This document shows positions 35,752 to 47,680 of a stretch of 64,000 nt of DNA, in pieces. A program made the translations under genes and the position numbers. The stretch's first letter is position 1. Every line of letters starts with the position of its first letter. The DNA is from Acanthosoma haemorrhoidale (lineage: Eukaryota; Arthropoda; Insecta; Hemiptera; Acanthosomatidae). Location of the stretch: contig OV884011.1 of the NCBI GenBank assembly GCA_930367205.1, forward strand, positions 48,063,754 to 48,127,753, written 5' to 3'. The notes beneath the pieces are model-generated. The model had not been told where the DNA came from, searched no databases, and was given only the letters and a program-made list of their open reading frames with translations.

Positions 35752-35950
35752 TTATTATGATAAAATTACATTACTCATTAGGCAATAAGTAATTGTGATA
35801 AATTGTTTCATTCATACCATATTTACTATTTTCATTCACTTCCTCATTCATACAGTATTTACCAAGAGCCCAGAGACCTCCCAAATCCACATGGTTGTCA
35901 CCTCCCTCACATGCGATAGAGGAAGCGGAGTCTTGGGAAATCCCCTAAAA
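35752..35950 (-). mobile_element. Jockey-like 3'-end fragment
   Basis: Minus strand reads the family's 3' UTR: CTTGGTAAATACTGTATGAA, ATATGGTATGAATGA, ACTTATTGCCTAA. It is about 200 bp long, clearly more diverged than the 31.3- and 32.9-kb copies, and severely 5'-truncated. Confidence 0.75.
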
Positions 35951-36219
35951 TATTTAGGTGTAACTTTTTGTTGAAAAGTTAATTTTCAGTGACTTTGGTT
36001 AAAAAAAAAAAATGAAGTATATCAGTGAAAGACACTCAGTGACATCTTTTCGCAACCATTAAATAAAGTTTATCATTTTATTTTTAAAAAATACAATATA
36101 GTTTAAAAATAAATGAGAGGCAGCTGGCCAATGGATCAATTAGTATATCCCATGCACTCATCAAATTATTGTAATTTTAACTTTTAAATATAAATTTTTC
36201 TATTGGACAGTTAGGACTT

Positions 36220-36960
36220 AAAGTCCCCAGTATTGACGCTTTTAATGTTTTGCTTCGATATTTAGCTACCACGCGTATTTATCGGGAGATATTTACTTAT
36301 ACAGATTACAAAATTTTCTCCCATCGGATAGTAGTGAATTGAAGTCCCCGCCGATGGTGAGGAATTATTGGATCACCAGCGGTTAAAGGCTTGATATAAA
36401 AGGCCAATAAGAGACCCATACAGAGAGAGCGAGAGAGGAAGCAGGAGATGGAAGACTATTAAGAGGAGACTGCCGACAGATTCTATCGGTCAGTATCTAA
36501 TTCGGTTCCATTATACCGGGCCCCTATTGATCTCACATATAGGCTATTGTCAGCGCGTTGGCGCCCCTTCATTCATTACCTATAACTATTTACATTTTTT
36601 GTTTTATCCGTCCTTTCTTCTTCTACTCCTCTTGAGCCTCCTCCGTCGTCTTCTTGTTCTTCTTCCTCCTCCTCTTCATGAGGACATTCTTAGATAATCT
36701 GTTCCTCAGCTACCTGGCTCCCCCTTTGAGGGCTAATAGCTTATTCCTCCAGTCAATAGAAAGGCCAGACAATGCTGAGGAATTAATAAAACGCCTTGTG
36801 TGTGAACTTTTCCTCGCTCTGGCGTTATTTAATACGGTACGGCTGAGGTACCCATTATTTACACCCCGGTTAATAATGGCCTCAGCCGGGAGCTAATCGA
36901 TGTGTGCCACACAATCGATCATCACTCCCGTCTAAAATATTGAGAAATCGCCCTTGAACA
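36220..36960. promoter_or_regulatory. Candidate intronic regulatory patch of BarH
   Basis: Long base-balanced block with repeated ATCGAT/CAATCGAT words near 36895-36920, AATTAATAAAACGCC, GGCCAATAAG, a GA-rich tract (about 36423-36460) and TTAATAATGG. One of the clearest non-coding islands in the intron. The 80-codon plus frame inside it (36654-36896) has no recognisable family. Confidence 0.33.
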
Positions 36961-38189
36961 AACCAAGATAAGGGAATGTATAAGGCACATCAGGCACATG
37001 TATAAGGTCTTAAGTATTTCCGAAACATATTCATAATTATGCGTAGGGATGGACTGTTTACTGGGCCAATGGTAATTTCAAGTGAGTTTATGTCATTTGT
37101 AAGTAGTTTCAGCCTACAGCCCAGTATATCAAATATCCAGTAGACTGAGAAGCAAGTATTTTGACACTAGTAACCATTTAAGAGCACATGCGTATGTCTC
37201 AAATTATGGCTTTGAAAAACCACAGGTCACTTTAGAATAATAACTTTCCTAAACGAAATCTTTTATTAGATCAGTAATGCAATAGTAGGCAGAAAGGAGG
37301 TCTGGCAGGGACAGGAAAATCTCCGCAAAAGAATTGGTATTACCAACAAAGGAGACATGTCAGAAATGTGTTGGTGAAGACAAGAATTGAGGAACGCAAC
37401 TAAGGTTTCTTGAACCTGTATCCAGAATGCTTGAGATTTGGCAGACCATACGTTATATGGATAATCAGACCAGAAGGTAAGGGAGACACCGAAGGAAGAC
37501 GTGGCCTCATTTTCACTAAATGACCGAATATGTGGAATGTGTGGAGGAAATGGACGTTCGAGCTCGAAGCTGAGAGGCACAAGGTGTAAGAGATTCGTAC
37601 TTAATTTTGCCTAATGATTTCTAGCTTAAAACAATATTCATTATATATATTCATTATGGCACTTTTATTCATTATTTATAACAGTGTTGTTGCATTGTTA
37701 TTATTTATTTTTATATGCCTTTGAGTGAGGATTGCGTGCCAATGAAAGACAGCTCTTATTTTATATGATGCATTGTTTAGAAAAAAAGAAAGAAAACCCA
37801 TACTGCATTTTAATTGATGTTACTAATTAAGGCAGATGTTTAATTGCGTTCCTTAATTGGACTATTTTTCCAACAATTCAAATTACCACAGTTACAAAAA
37901 TAAAAAAGTATCCATCTGATAATTATTCTTAAGAGATCATTTTACAGCACTTAAGTACATATTTTCACATTTTACTTCCTACGGTAGAAATATTTTTTTC
38001 AGATTATGCCTAGCAAAGCCCTGAAAATAAATTTCTTATCTTGAAGAACTCAGTGTAGTAGATGACATTATCCTTCGTTTGAAAGAGACTGCCTAGTGCA
38101 AAAAGATATAGACGTCACACGTAAAATGTAAAAAGCCTATAACATATTAGTTACCTTTTATTAATGCTCTAGATATAATCAGATTAAGG
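36961..38189. other. BarH intron sequence with an unrecognised minus-strand frame
   Basis: 37580-37266 (-) is open for 104 codons, with readable blocks such as FSENEATSSFGVSLTFWSDY and FLNSCLHQHISDMSPL. I do not recognise it. No splice or promoter context supports a host gene, and a transposon relic is possible. Confidence 0.35.
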
Positions 38190-38580
38190 TATGACGTGAA
38201 AGGGTGCTGGGTCTTCCAGAGTCCCCATCAAGTTCCATATTCACTATAGCACAGTTTCCAGTAAAGCCAACGGTTCAGGAAGTACGTTCCACGTCCCTGC
38301 TTAGCTGGTCGGTGGCACGCTTGACTTGCGAACATAATTACGGCACGGAATTGAAACAAACAATCGATACGGCATTGAGACAACAGACGTGGGCCGCAGA
38401 GGAGCAGTTTGCGGTCACCGGTTAAACAGTGCTTCGGCTAAACAGGCAAGAATTAGAGTCGATCGCAAGCTAATTCCCGTCTTCCTGTCCTGCGGTCTGT
38501 TGCGGTCTGCAACGGTCTGTCTGTATGACCACTGCTCGAGGAGGGGGAGGGCTACTTGGGAGGTCCAGAACCTCTAATCT
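38190..38580. promoter_or_regulatory. Candidate intronic regulatory patch of BarH
   Basis: Balanced sequence with AACATAATTACGG and CAAGCTAATTCCC (TAATT cores), AATCGATACG, and GCGGTCTGTTGCGGTCTGCA direct repeats near 38502. Confidence 0.28.
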
Positions 38581-39179
38581 AGCACATTAGGAGATTAAAA
38601 CAATCACAGGAGTACTATCCCTTGAAAGATATGAAATGGTTACAGTCTCTGATTAACAAATGACAGTCACCGACAAAACAAATACACCTTCTATTCGTGG
38701 GAGGATCGCCTGAGGGACATACAGTAACATTTGTGTTTCCAGATAAAGTCAATCATCTGTATAAAATTGTTGTTCTGGTGATGAAACGTTCCTTCCTATC
38801 TATTAAGCATCAGCTTGCCTCAGAACTCAAATGTGGAGCTTATTTACTTCCTTAGTATTAACATTTCTGAACAAGCCCTTCCATCTATGCATTGGGCGTT
38901 GGCTAGAACCAATTACATGAAGCCAGCTCAATAGTAACTACCGTCCCTTACCACTAATCTATATACTAGCCTCACATGTCAAGATGATTAACCTACGCGT
39001 GGAACCGAAAATATGGAAAAATATAGTCGGTGGGGAACACAATCCTAAAAAATTGAGCCATGCGCATTCATCTAACATCTATCAAGCGTACATCGTGTTT
39101 TCAAGCTCGTGTTTGATTCCCCTCTGTACGGCTACAACGCCTCGGGTGTCCCGTCAATTCCAATAAAAAAAAATCCAAA
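38581..39179. other. BarH intron spacer, nothing recognised
   Basis: No supported feature. Confidence 0.5.
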
Positions 39180-39430
39180 ATGCAGGACAAAAAGGCCCCT
39201 CCGTGACAAAATGCCTCTCCCCGCGCCTTTCGAGGCGTAAGCTTCAATCAAGCCTACCTACGCCTTCGGCTATTACCGTGAAATGTCGGTTATGTCCGGA
39301 CGGTTTTTCAGTCTCTTCGGCCGGGCACGTGATCCGGCCAGCCTGCACGTCCGGTCTAGAAAACATATTTCATTAGCTCTCAGAGTGGCAAGTATCCATT
39401 TAGCCGTTATCTCGTACACTTTTCTGTAAA
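39180..39430. promoter_or_regulatory. Candidate intronic regulatory patch of BarH
   Basis: GC-balanced, with GGCGTAAGCTTCAATC, GGGCACGTGATCC (E-box CACGTG) and TTTCATTAGC words. Confidence 0.22.
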
Positions 39431-41922
39431 GGTCTTGTTAGTGGATTACACGCTTTCTATCTTTATAGTCTTTATATTTTCTTTATACGAGAAGATTGTC
39501 TTTTATAGATGATGATTTATATATAAGTCGAGACAGGGCTGAATGATTCGTTTTGGGAAATAAGATCGCCCACGATCAGCACAATAATTTTCAAGTGGAT
39601 CTGTCAGTTTCAGACCATTTCTTCCTCAATAAGAAGTTCATCCTGCAGGAAAGAAAACATGTTTTCCATTTTCTAGTACTTTCTTTGGCCTTCTGCTGGC
39701 TGTAATAACATATTTTAAGCTGTACAGACAGGGTAGCGAATCTAAAACCTTAAACCCCTGGTAAGGATTCATTCGCATATGAAGTCTTGATAAGTTTATA
39801 ACCAGGAGTTTCGTCTTGTTAGTTATGCAAATATTTTTTATTTGTTTGCATTTACTTCTTAGTTTACATCTGCACGAACTGTTTAGGGTGAGTAATTACA
39901 ATATGGTTTGAATGAGGGATTTGAAAAATTGATTTACAAATTCTAAACTTTCAATGCCACCAAATCCAACTTTTTGCTACCAAACCGACTCTGAATTGTA
40001 ATTTAAGTTATCGAGACACTTCGTCAACCAATATTCGTGATTGGTGTAAAATCTTCCAAACTTTAGCTATATACTATAGCGCATCCTTGTATGTAGCTGA
40101 GACCATACACGCGCAACCTTGTATGCCACAAAGGCCATGTAAAGAAGAACATAAACTTTTTAGAGAACAGACATACAAGGTAGATACCATTTCTAAATGA
40201 TGTACAGCTACTGTTTAAGCCGAAGTACCGAAGGGTTACACAGCCTATTGACTCCTCTGAAGACAGTCATCAAGCCTGAACGTACTCTTCGATAGCTAGC
40301 AATTTGTGGGGCTAGTTGTTCGCTTCCTCTTAGTTCGGCGTTTAGTGTAACCACACACCGACGCACAATAGTAGCCTACTTACAACTATCCGCAGTTGTA
40401 TCATTATCCGTATGTCTGGTCCGGATTTCTCCGTTCTGTCCGTTATCAAGGTTAGCAGGTGACGGAGATTTCACTGTCGAAGCAAGCAACTTGTTCTCAA
40501 ATTTCAGTAATTTTTGTATACCTCATATTACTTTATTTTCCCCACACTTGGTGTTTTGGAATCTAACTAGTAATCAAGTATATACTTTAGATGTAAATAC
40601 ATACGACGTAAAAACCGATTGCATTGTTATTGAATGAATAACTTCTCTTTGGTCTTAACAATCAGAAAATCTTTGAGAACTAATCTAGGTCTTACATTCA
40701 AAAACTAATAATTATCAAAATGAAAATTCAAATGTTTGGAGAGTGCATAACATATCATTTTCCAAAATTAGTTGTTGAATAACTAAATTTGAGACGGTTT
40801 CAAAGCAGGGCACACATACTTGTACAAAAATCCTATGGCTTTACCCACCGTTAAAGTCTCTTTCATAAAATCAGGCCTAAATAAAAATAGTATGTAATCT
40901 CTGTGACTCAAAATCAATTAGTTCTTGATCTATCAAGTAGTTTTTGAGTGATTATGGGAATGAGATTAAGAATACTACCAATTTACCTACAATAAAACAA
41001 AAATAACTATTTATACAATACATTTTAGACACGGAAATTCTTTAATTTTCAAATGAGATGGTCTCATCAATGAGAATCATTTTAGAATTGCAGATTTCAA
41101 TTGAATAATGTTAAAATAAATTTATGAAAAATTGCTCAAGCAGACTACTAATGTTTTCTAAATTTTCTGATTAATTTAATGCAAAAGGACATAGTTCATG
41201 AAACAGGGCAAGATTATTTATTTACAAAATTTCCATTTTGAACATTTTTATCTTTGTGTGAACACTATTTAATGCATGCACAGAAAACTAAGAGGGGTGT
41301 GGCACTTATTATCAAGGAATGTAATAAACTCTAAATAATAGTTGCTATGGCTAGAACTAATAAGTCCTTAAAAATTGTGTGAAACTATTTCAAATTTAAA
41401 CACTATACTAAATATCTTTCGATCTATTATAATTAAAATGTTTAGACCTTTCTCTTGTTAGTCATATTATAAAAGAAAAATTAATTATCATAAAACATTA
41501 TAGGGATGCATAAATTTCTTCTGGGCTTGCAAAAATATTGTCTTATGTCTCCTTAAAAAAATATCGCTTATCCATGAAAAAAATATGGTGAAATTAAGGT
41601 AAATATTTCAGGATTGTCAGAAAAACTCGATATGATTATGATAGTTGCATCGTTGTTGGAAAAAGTCTGAAGATAGCTACATATCCTGAGAAAGTTGCCT
41701 AGAAAGTTCTTACAAAATTGCAGTATTTGAAGTTACATCATTGTTCAACCGGAAGAGTGATATATATTCAGTATAGAACCTATTCCACTAAGCAGGGCCC
41801 CCAGAATTCTTTGTTCAGTATAAAGTAAATTAATTGTAAGTTCCATTCCACGGTAGCCTCTCGTGGTGTCCAGTGGCCATACTTAATGGAAAAGACTAAT
41901 AATAATATGTAATTCATAAGAT
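39431..41922. other. AT-rich BarH intron sequence near the donor site
   Basis: No coding frames or recognised repeats. CGTGGTGTCC and flanking sequence about 60 bp beyond the donor is more balanced. Confidence 0.5.
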
Positions 41923-41928
41923 ATTTAC

Positions 41929-42139
41929 CTCCTGTTCTGGTACCAGGTCTTCACTTGGGTGTCGGACAAGCTCAGCTTGGCAGCCAACTCCATCCTGTCC
42001 TGGACCGAGAGGTATTTCTGCCTTTCGAAGGACTTCTCCAGTGTCTGGAGCTGGTGGTCAGTGAAGGCGGTCCGGGCCTTCCTCTGCTTCTTGGTAAGAC
42101 CTCCTCCTCCTCCACATCCTCTGTCATCCTCTTTCAAAC
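41929..42139 (-). CDS. BarH: BarH homeobox protein, homeodomain exon
   Basis: Seen: 69 complete codons plus two bases, bounded by a TAG acceptor (42142-42140) after a pyrimidine-rich stretch and a GTAAAT donor (41928-41923). An acidic and poly-glycine lead ([12 protein letters not shown]) precedes [14 protein letters not shown] and the rest of a homeodomain. Homeodomain landmarks are R5, F8, L16, F20, W48, Y49, Q50, N51 and R53. Known: tyrosine at 49, where most homeodomains have phenylalanine, marks the Bar class; Q50 and N51 contact TAAT-type sites. The next exon supplies residues 54-60. The frame has no usable ATG: position 42137 is TTG, and an in-frame TGA lies at 42161-42159. The exon must therefore be spliced to an upstream exon ending in codon phase 1. 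That exon, which should carry the FIL/eh1-like repressor motifs, is not seen in this window. Confidence 0.96.
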
Positions 42140-42353
42140 CTACGCAACAACTCCAAGATCAGAAAAAGTCACCTTGACATTCAAAAAGGGTATGTGACAA
42201 ACTCTTATCGAGACTCCGAAGAGTTAAATCGAGTTTAATTTCTCATCGAGAGAAATGTCTACACGTCTAGTGGTCAACTAGTTTTAATATTAGCTAGATA
42301 ATTGCCAGGAAATGCATGCAAGCTGAGTGGGGACTCATAAGATTAATTCTTTG

Positions 42354-42445
42354 GGAGTGAATGATGAATTGTAAATATGGTATGAATGAGAGCATTTATC
42401 TTAATTACTTATTGCCTAACAAGGCAGATTGTAATTTTAGCACAA
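42354..42445 (+). mobile_element. Very short jockey-like 3' end next to the homeodomain exon
   Basis: GGAGTGAATGATGAATTGTA, then ATGGTATGAATGA, then TTGCCTAACAAGGCAGATTG: about 90 bp of the family 3' end, 215 bp upstream of the exon's splice acceptor and antisense to BarH. The usual AATAAA is changed to AATATA. Confidence 0.75.
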
Positions 42446-45400
42446 TATAGAAAAAGTAATTATAAAATTATAAAAAGTACTTCTATTCATTTAAAAAACA
42501 TGGCTAAGACCACAAGTATTGAAACTATCCTTGCTTATGAAGCGGTTCCATTCAAGATACTGGGTCTTATGCAGTCCACGATTGTTCATTGCTTGATTTC
42601 AAGTGGACCGTCGATGCCCTTGAAGCCCGAATGGAGAAGCTCTACTTTCAAGCAGGTAAAGGTTAAGATTTATATTTTTATCTGTCTGTAAGGCGTTCCA
42701 GGTCAGAAGCTATTCAAGAAGTTCAGATTTTTTGTAAATATTATATCTATTTACATTCTTTTATGTTGACAAGGTGATTTACTTTTCCAGAGTTATGAGG
42801 TATTTTTTTGAGGTGTTGCTACCAATTAGAAAAGGAAACGCGGGGGATTATAATATACAGAGCTTCAAGTGTTATACCGAGTGATACATTCGCGCCTAGA
42901 ACCATCACGCAATGGAAACCTCTGCACCACATTTGAGAGCAAACCGTTTGATTAATATTTTACTAGCGTTACGTGATTGTAATATTTAACAACGCCAACT
43001 GTTGCACAGTTTATTATCCACTGGCATATCTTCATTCAACGGAACACTACGTACACTCGACGCACGCGATCTCAGCAATTCCGCTCTCTTTTGAACAATG
43101 GCTATTTATAATAATTTTTTTCCGGGTGTAATTGTAATCTACCCTCGCATCCTCCGAATGGCCGAATGTGCGTGATCAAATAAAGTTAAGCTTATTAATT
43201 GACAAAAGTAAGTTCACTTTAAATTTGAAATATAATGCTGATTATATTCATAATCGAAAGAATTATCATTTCCTATAAATGCATGAATCGTCAATAGTAA
43301 AATTATCAAACTCAAAGTTATGAAAAAGTTTTTGTTAATTAGCTCTAAACTTTTTTTACTTTGCAGCATTTGCCATGCATCCAAGACGGCTTACCGAATG
43401 ATGGTGTTTTAATTATGGCAAAACAATTTAGATCTTCCAACTTTCTCCCACAGTAGCTACCTAACACAATATCAAACAAACAAAACGTTGAATAGTATTG
43501 TTTCGTAAGAAGTATGGTTAACGAATGAAATGTTCCTTTGAAGGTCGTTAAATTTAAATGCGTGGATTGATCATGTTTCAAATCCATCCTTTGGTTGCAC
43601 ATCTACTTTTTTTGGATCGAAGTAAACCTTCTCTTTTTGCGTGGTGAATGTGAGAAACAAATGTATCATACTAATGACAAACCGTCCTAACCGATCAGTT
43701 GCGATTTCGAGTTAACAGCCTTTGTCCTCCTATATTGAATATTAATACATAGTCGAGCCCAACAATTTTTTTATCGTTGTACTGTTGCTCCGAATTGTAA
43801 TTGGCATTTAAAACAATATCCTTAAGCTATGTCAGTAAACTTCACACCACTGAACCACCGTTTAGGCGAGAAATATTTTGGCAGTGTCAGCCCCTGAAAT
43901 GCCTTTTACCAGAATTCTTTCTTCAGGTTGATCAGTCCCGATTGTTCGTTTATGGAGAGATAAGCACTGTTTGGGGTTCGCAATTCGTCTATAATCACTA
44001 AGTTATTACAATCAGTTTGAAAATCACTGTAAAATCATTATTAATATTTAGATGAGCTCTGTATGGCCAATAGCAAGTTCAAATAACAGGTTCAAAATAT
44101 ATTTTCAGCAATAAAACACTGGATTGGATGGAACACTGTCAAAAGTCCTATGTTTATCTTAAATATTGAGCTCCATAACGGAACGTTTTTCTCATATTTC
44201 TTAGTGAATTTTCCCTATCATATTTTGGGTTGCATTTTCTCCCCCCTGCAAATGCAAGGTTGGATTCCTGGCCCGATCTCTGAATAGTGGGGTATTCTCT
44301 TTCCAAACTAGTTCCCGGATGGATTAGGAATTAATAAACACTTACGAGTTAATTGAATTTCATCGTCTGCTTCTTGGTTTTCCCAAATAATCGTTGACCA
44401 TTCATCGTAACCGTAGGTTAGCTCCTATATCTCATTAAGGGAGCTATAATGGAGATAATAGGCCTACAGAAAATAAAAAAAAACCCAACCGGCCTGTAAT
44501 CGGTTTCACAGAGACACAAAGAATACAAGCCCGCTGAGAAGAAGATTGTGTGGTTTTGACGAAATGCATCATTTATTTTTTCTATGCGACTCACTCATCA
44601 GTTGAAAAGGCCACTCTTGATGAATGATAAGATTGATTCAATTATTTTTGTTTTTTTATTCAACTCTGATCTACGAAACTGGAAGTGACCTAACAAATTA
44701 ACGCCTGTTTAGGCCTCACTATTTTTTTTGTCATAACTTTGTCAATTTGTTATTAGTCTCTTAGCTAATAAAATTGTACCATGACTATATTTTAGCCGAA
44801 ACCTAATCGGCGTATTTTAAGTAGTTGCGAAATAAACCATCATATAGAAATAATGAATTAATTTCACGACCGCTATTTAGAATAGAACAAACCACCGACA
44901 GACAGACGGATACCACTTAAAATACAGCCTCACCCTTCAAGCCCAGCAATAAATACATTATGTCACAACCACACTGGAAAGAGGGCGAATAGAGATACAG
45001 TCAATTACTGTCTGAATGAGCTCTTTATATAAATTACCTAATAGCCGCGGTGTGACAAGTGACGTGAGTAAATATTTTACGAAGGCCAGAAAATCGAGGC
45101 AAATTGCCCTCTGCACATCGGACTCAGTCATTCATAGGCCCATTAATGTTAAAGTGTCTGTTTCCTAACTGTGAAAATGTCGTCCACAGACAGGACTTGA
45201 ACTCACTCCTCTTTTGTACATAATGTATATGTGTATATACCGGGCTGTGACACAGTATTATAGTCTATTATGTATGGTCGTGTAAGGTTAGATTTGGTCA
45301 ATAAATTCCTGAGAAGAGCTTACAGAATATAAATTGTCCATAATACTACTTCATTCAAGGATCAGTAATAAGTAAGACTCCATTTTTTTTCATATTTTCA

Positions 45401-47180
45401 GTTTTCATTCATCGGTTTTAAACTAAATTATGTTCTTAAATAAAACGTATCATAATCTGTAGCAGTCTTAAATTCTCCATTTATTTAATTTTGACTCTCT
45501 AAACTTTATGTGTCGTCATGCCTTCAAAGATGTGGAAAAAATCTAACCTTGAATTCTTAAGTAGCTTCTGAACGGTGCGATATTTTAGAATAAACCCTTA
45601 CAATGTTTTATAGATTCAATCATTTTAAGATCGCTATCGGTCTCAGCAAACATAAGGCATTCGATACCTTCAAAGTTAGGAATTCACAATCCCTCTGCCC
45701 AATCGTTGATTTACTTCCTGTTCTATTAACCCACCAAGCATTTTGGCCTCACAACCTTCTAGTGGAAAAGTTTTTTGTGCCCTGGTATAGTTAATGCTAC
45801 AAAATCTTCCAATCTATTACAGTATAGAACATAAGATCAAACTCCCGGAACACATGACCCCTCCTCTTTAACTTTTATACTCCTGGCCGCAAATCTGCAG
45901 CATACGATCTTGCTTCCTTGCTCGCTTTCCCCTATTCTCCAACTCCCAATACGCCTCATACTTCATCCTTGTGAACCTTTAAACCTCTCCTATTCCAACC
46001 CCTCCTCGCCATCTAGAGAGAAACCCTTACTAGCCTTGGAACGATTCATTCATTTCATTAGATTTTCAGACGTTTATTTTTGTATTTAATACTTTTATTT
46101 AATTGTTTACTATATGCAGATAGAGGCTACCTGCCAGATTTGATCTTTTTTGTTTTCTTTTGTATTAATCTAATGGTTTTTATTTAATGCAATATTCAAT
46201 TGTACACACGCCTGCAAATTTTTATTTTGTTTTTCGTTCTTATAGGTGGATCTATCTATGACTTCCTTTATTAAATACAGATCCTTTAGAAAGAAGGCTT
46301 ACGCTTTATTTTACATTGTTAATTTTTTTATATTATTTTTTTTACTATGATACAATAGTTCCTTTTATTTGCCAGATGAGAATTTATCACCAGAACATTA
46401 AGGTTATTCATAGGGGACATTGTCCTGGAGTAAAATTCTATTCTATTCTATAGAATATGTTGCAAGAATATCGCACCACTATACTTTGTTGGTGTGGTTA
46501 TCTGTCAAGATTCTTCCGATACCATTTTTTTCTTGTATTTTCACCACTCGTCATCCTCTGTATGAACATTTCCCTTATCGTCTTGCATTTAGTATTGGAA
46601 GATCGAGAGTACTAATAATTGTGAAGAAATTTAGCCGTAGATTATTAAAAATAGCATCAGGTAATATAATGGTATACTTATTGCCATGACAAATTAAACG
46701 TTCATTTTTGTAATTCTAAGGGGACAACATTCCAGAATAAACTGTTATATTTGTATTCATTATAGTTTTACTTCCTTGATGAGATCGACAGATTGCCAAG
46801 TAGAAGCGCATACCGAATGAAGATCCACTGCAAGTTGAACGACCAGCTAACCGCCTGGAAAGATTGTAGATATTCCATGTCTGCCTAGCCTTAGTGTGTT
46901 AGAAAGCGGTAAGCATTCATATGCATGTTTGTGTTTATAGCATAGAATATTTCCCTGATCTTTAACCTCTCACTGTTCAAGGATATACCCTTATGCTATA
47001 CCCCACTATGATATTAAAACGATATATCCACAATCATTTAAGAGGTACGTACACTTAAAATATGGAGTCCACTCAAATCTCAAAAACCAACAGCGACTCA
47101 AAAAAATTAAAAAAAAAGGTATGTATACGTCAAAGTTCATTAAATTTTCAATTAAATCATATCAAATGTGGCTAGAGAAT
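42446..47180. other. Upstream non-coding region
   Basis: AT-rich with no supported gene. A stretch at about 45800-46455 ends in (ATTCT)n at 46435-46449, the kind of short tail some non-LTR elements leave, but no coding remnant is recognisable. 44528-44575 holds a CTGAGAAGAAGATTG...GACGAAATGC block loosely like the repeat at 34394. Confidence 0.45.
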
Positions 47181-47189
47181 AGACTAAGG

Positions 47190-47680
47190 CTTAGGCCTAC
47201 TTGAAAGTTTCTGTCGCGGCGGATGAACTGTCACAGTTGCAGAATTCCGGTTCACTCACTTGCGACTAAATAGTCGTGGTTATTTCAGTGTCAAAATGGA
47301 TTTCGATGAGATGACATGTATTGTGGCTCTCCTGTTACGCATTCCATGTGAAAGGAACCGTAAACGACAATATTGGCTGAATCCCATTTTTATTAGGAGG
47401 CCAGATTTTTTAGGACTCACAATAATTGTTTCCGATTTCAAATATTAGTTTTTGAAAAATTAATATATGAAAACTTTTCATCATAAAAAAAAGAATTTGA
47501 AATATCATGAACCAAGAATTCACTTACGGACATTATTATTAAAATATGAAAGCACAGAAAAAAAATTAAACCTCTCTCGGCAAGGACTTGATCACTTCTG
47601 AACAGTAACTAAGTGGGCGCACGTTCATTCTTGTCTATTTTCTGCGACTAAATAATAGTGCGACTGAAATCTCATTTGAG
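47190..47680 (+). mobile_element. Harbinger-like DNA transposon remnant
   Basis: The frame 47296-47448 starts with ATG and reads MDFDEMTCIVALLLRI, then RNRKRQYWLNPIFIRR, then stop. The (R)R.YW.(H/N)P block near the N-terminus is typical of PIF/Harbinger transposases, which cut and paste DNA via a DDE domain. That domain is absent, so the element is internally deleted. GCGACTAAATA occurs just before the ATG (47262-47272) and again at 47644-47654. The first lies in a CGACTA-AA-TAGTCG palindrome. Exact ends and the TTA/TAA target duplication were not resolved. Confidence 0.5.

Larger units (their letters stand above)
29365..41928 (-). other. BarH: BarH intron splitting the homeodomain (12,564 bp)
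   Basis: Donor GTAAAT at 41928-41923 and acceptor TTGCAG ending at 29365. Joining the exons restores WYQNRRTKWKRQ exactly, which fixes the splice sites. The intron falls after the second base of the codon for homeodomain R53. It contains two near-identical jockey copies in opposite orientation, a short jockey 3' end, an unidentified decayed reading frame, microsatellites and several base-balanced patches that may be regulatory. The copies at 32900-33763 and 35752-35950 lie in the same sense as BarH and so place retrotransposon poly(A) signals in sense within the pre-mRNA. Confidence 0.93.

Noticed and set aside
37266..37580. 104-codon minus-strand frame as a nested gene in the BarH intron
   Set aside because: No known domain or transcription signals; kept only as an unrecognised frame.
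41955..42197. Plus-strand frames over the homeodomain exon
   Set aside because: Antisense shadows; the minus strand encodes an unmistakable homeodomain.
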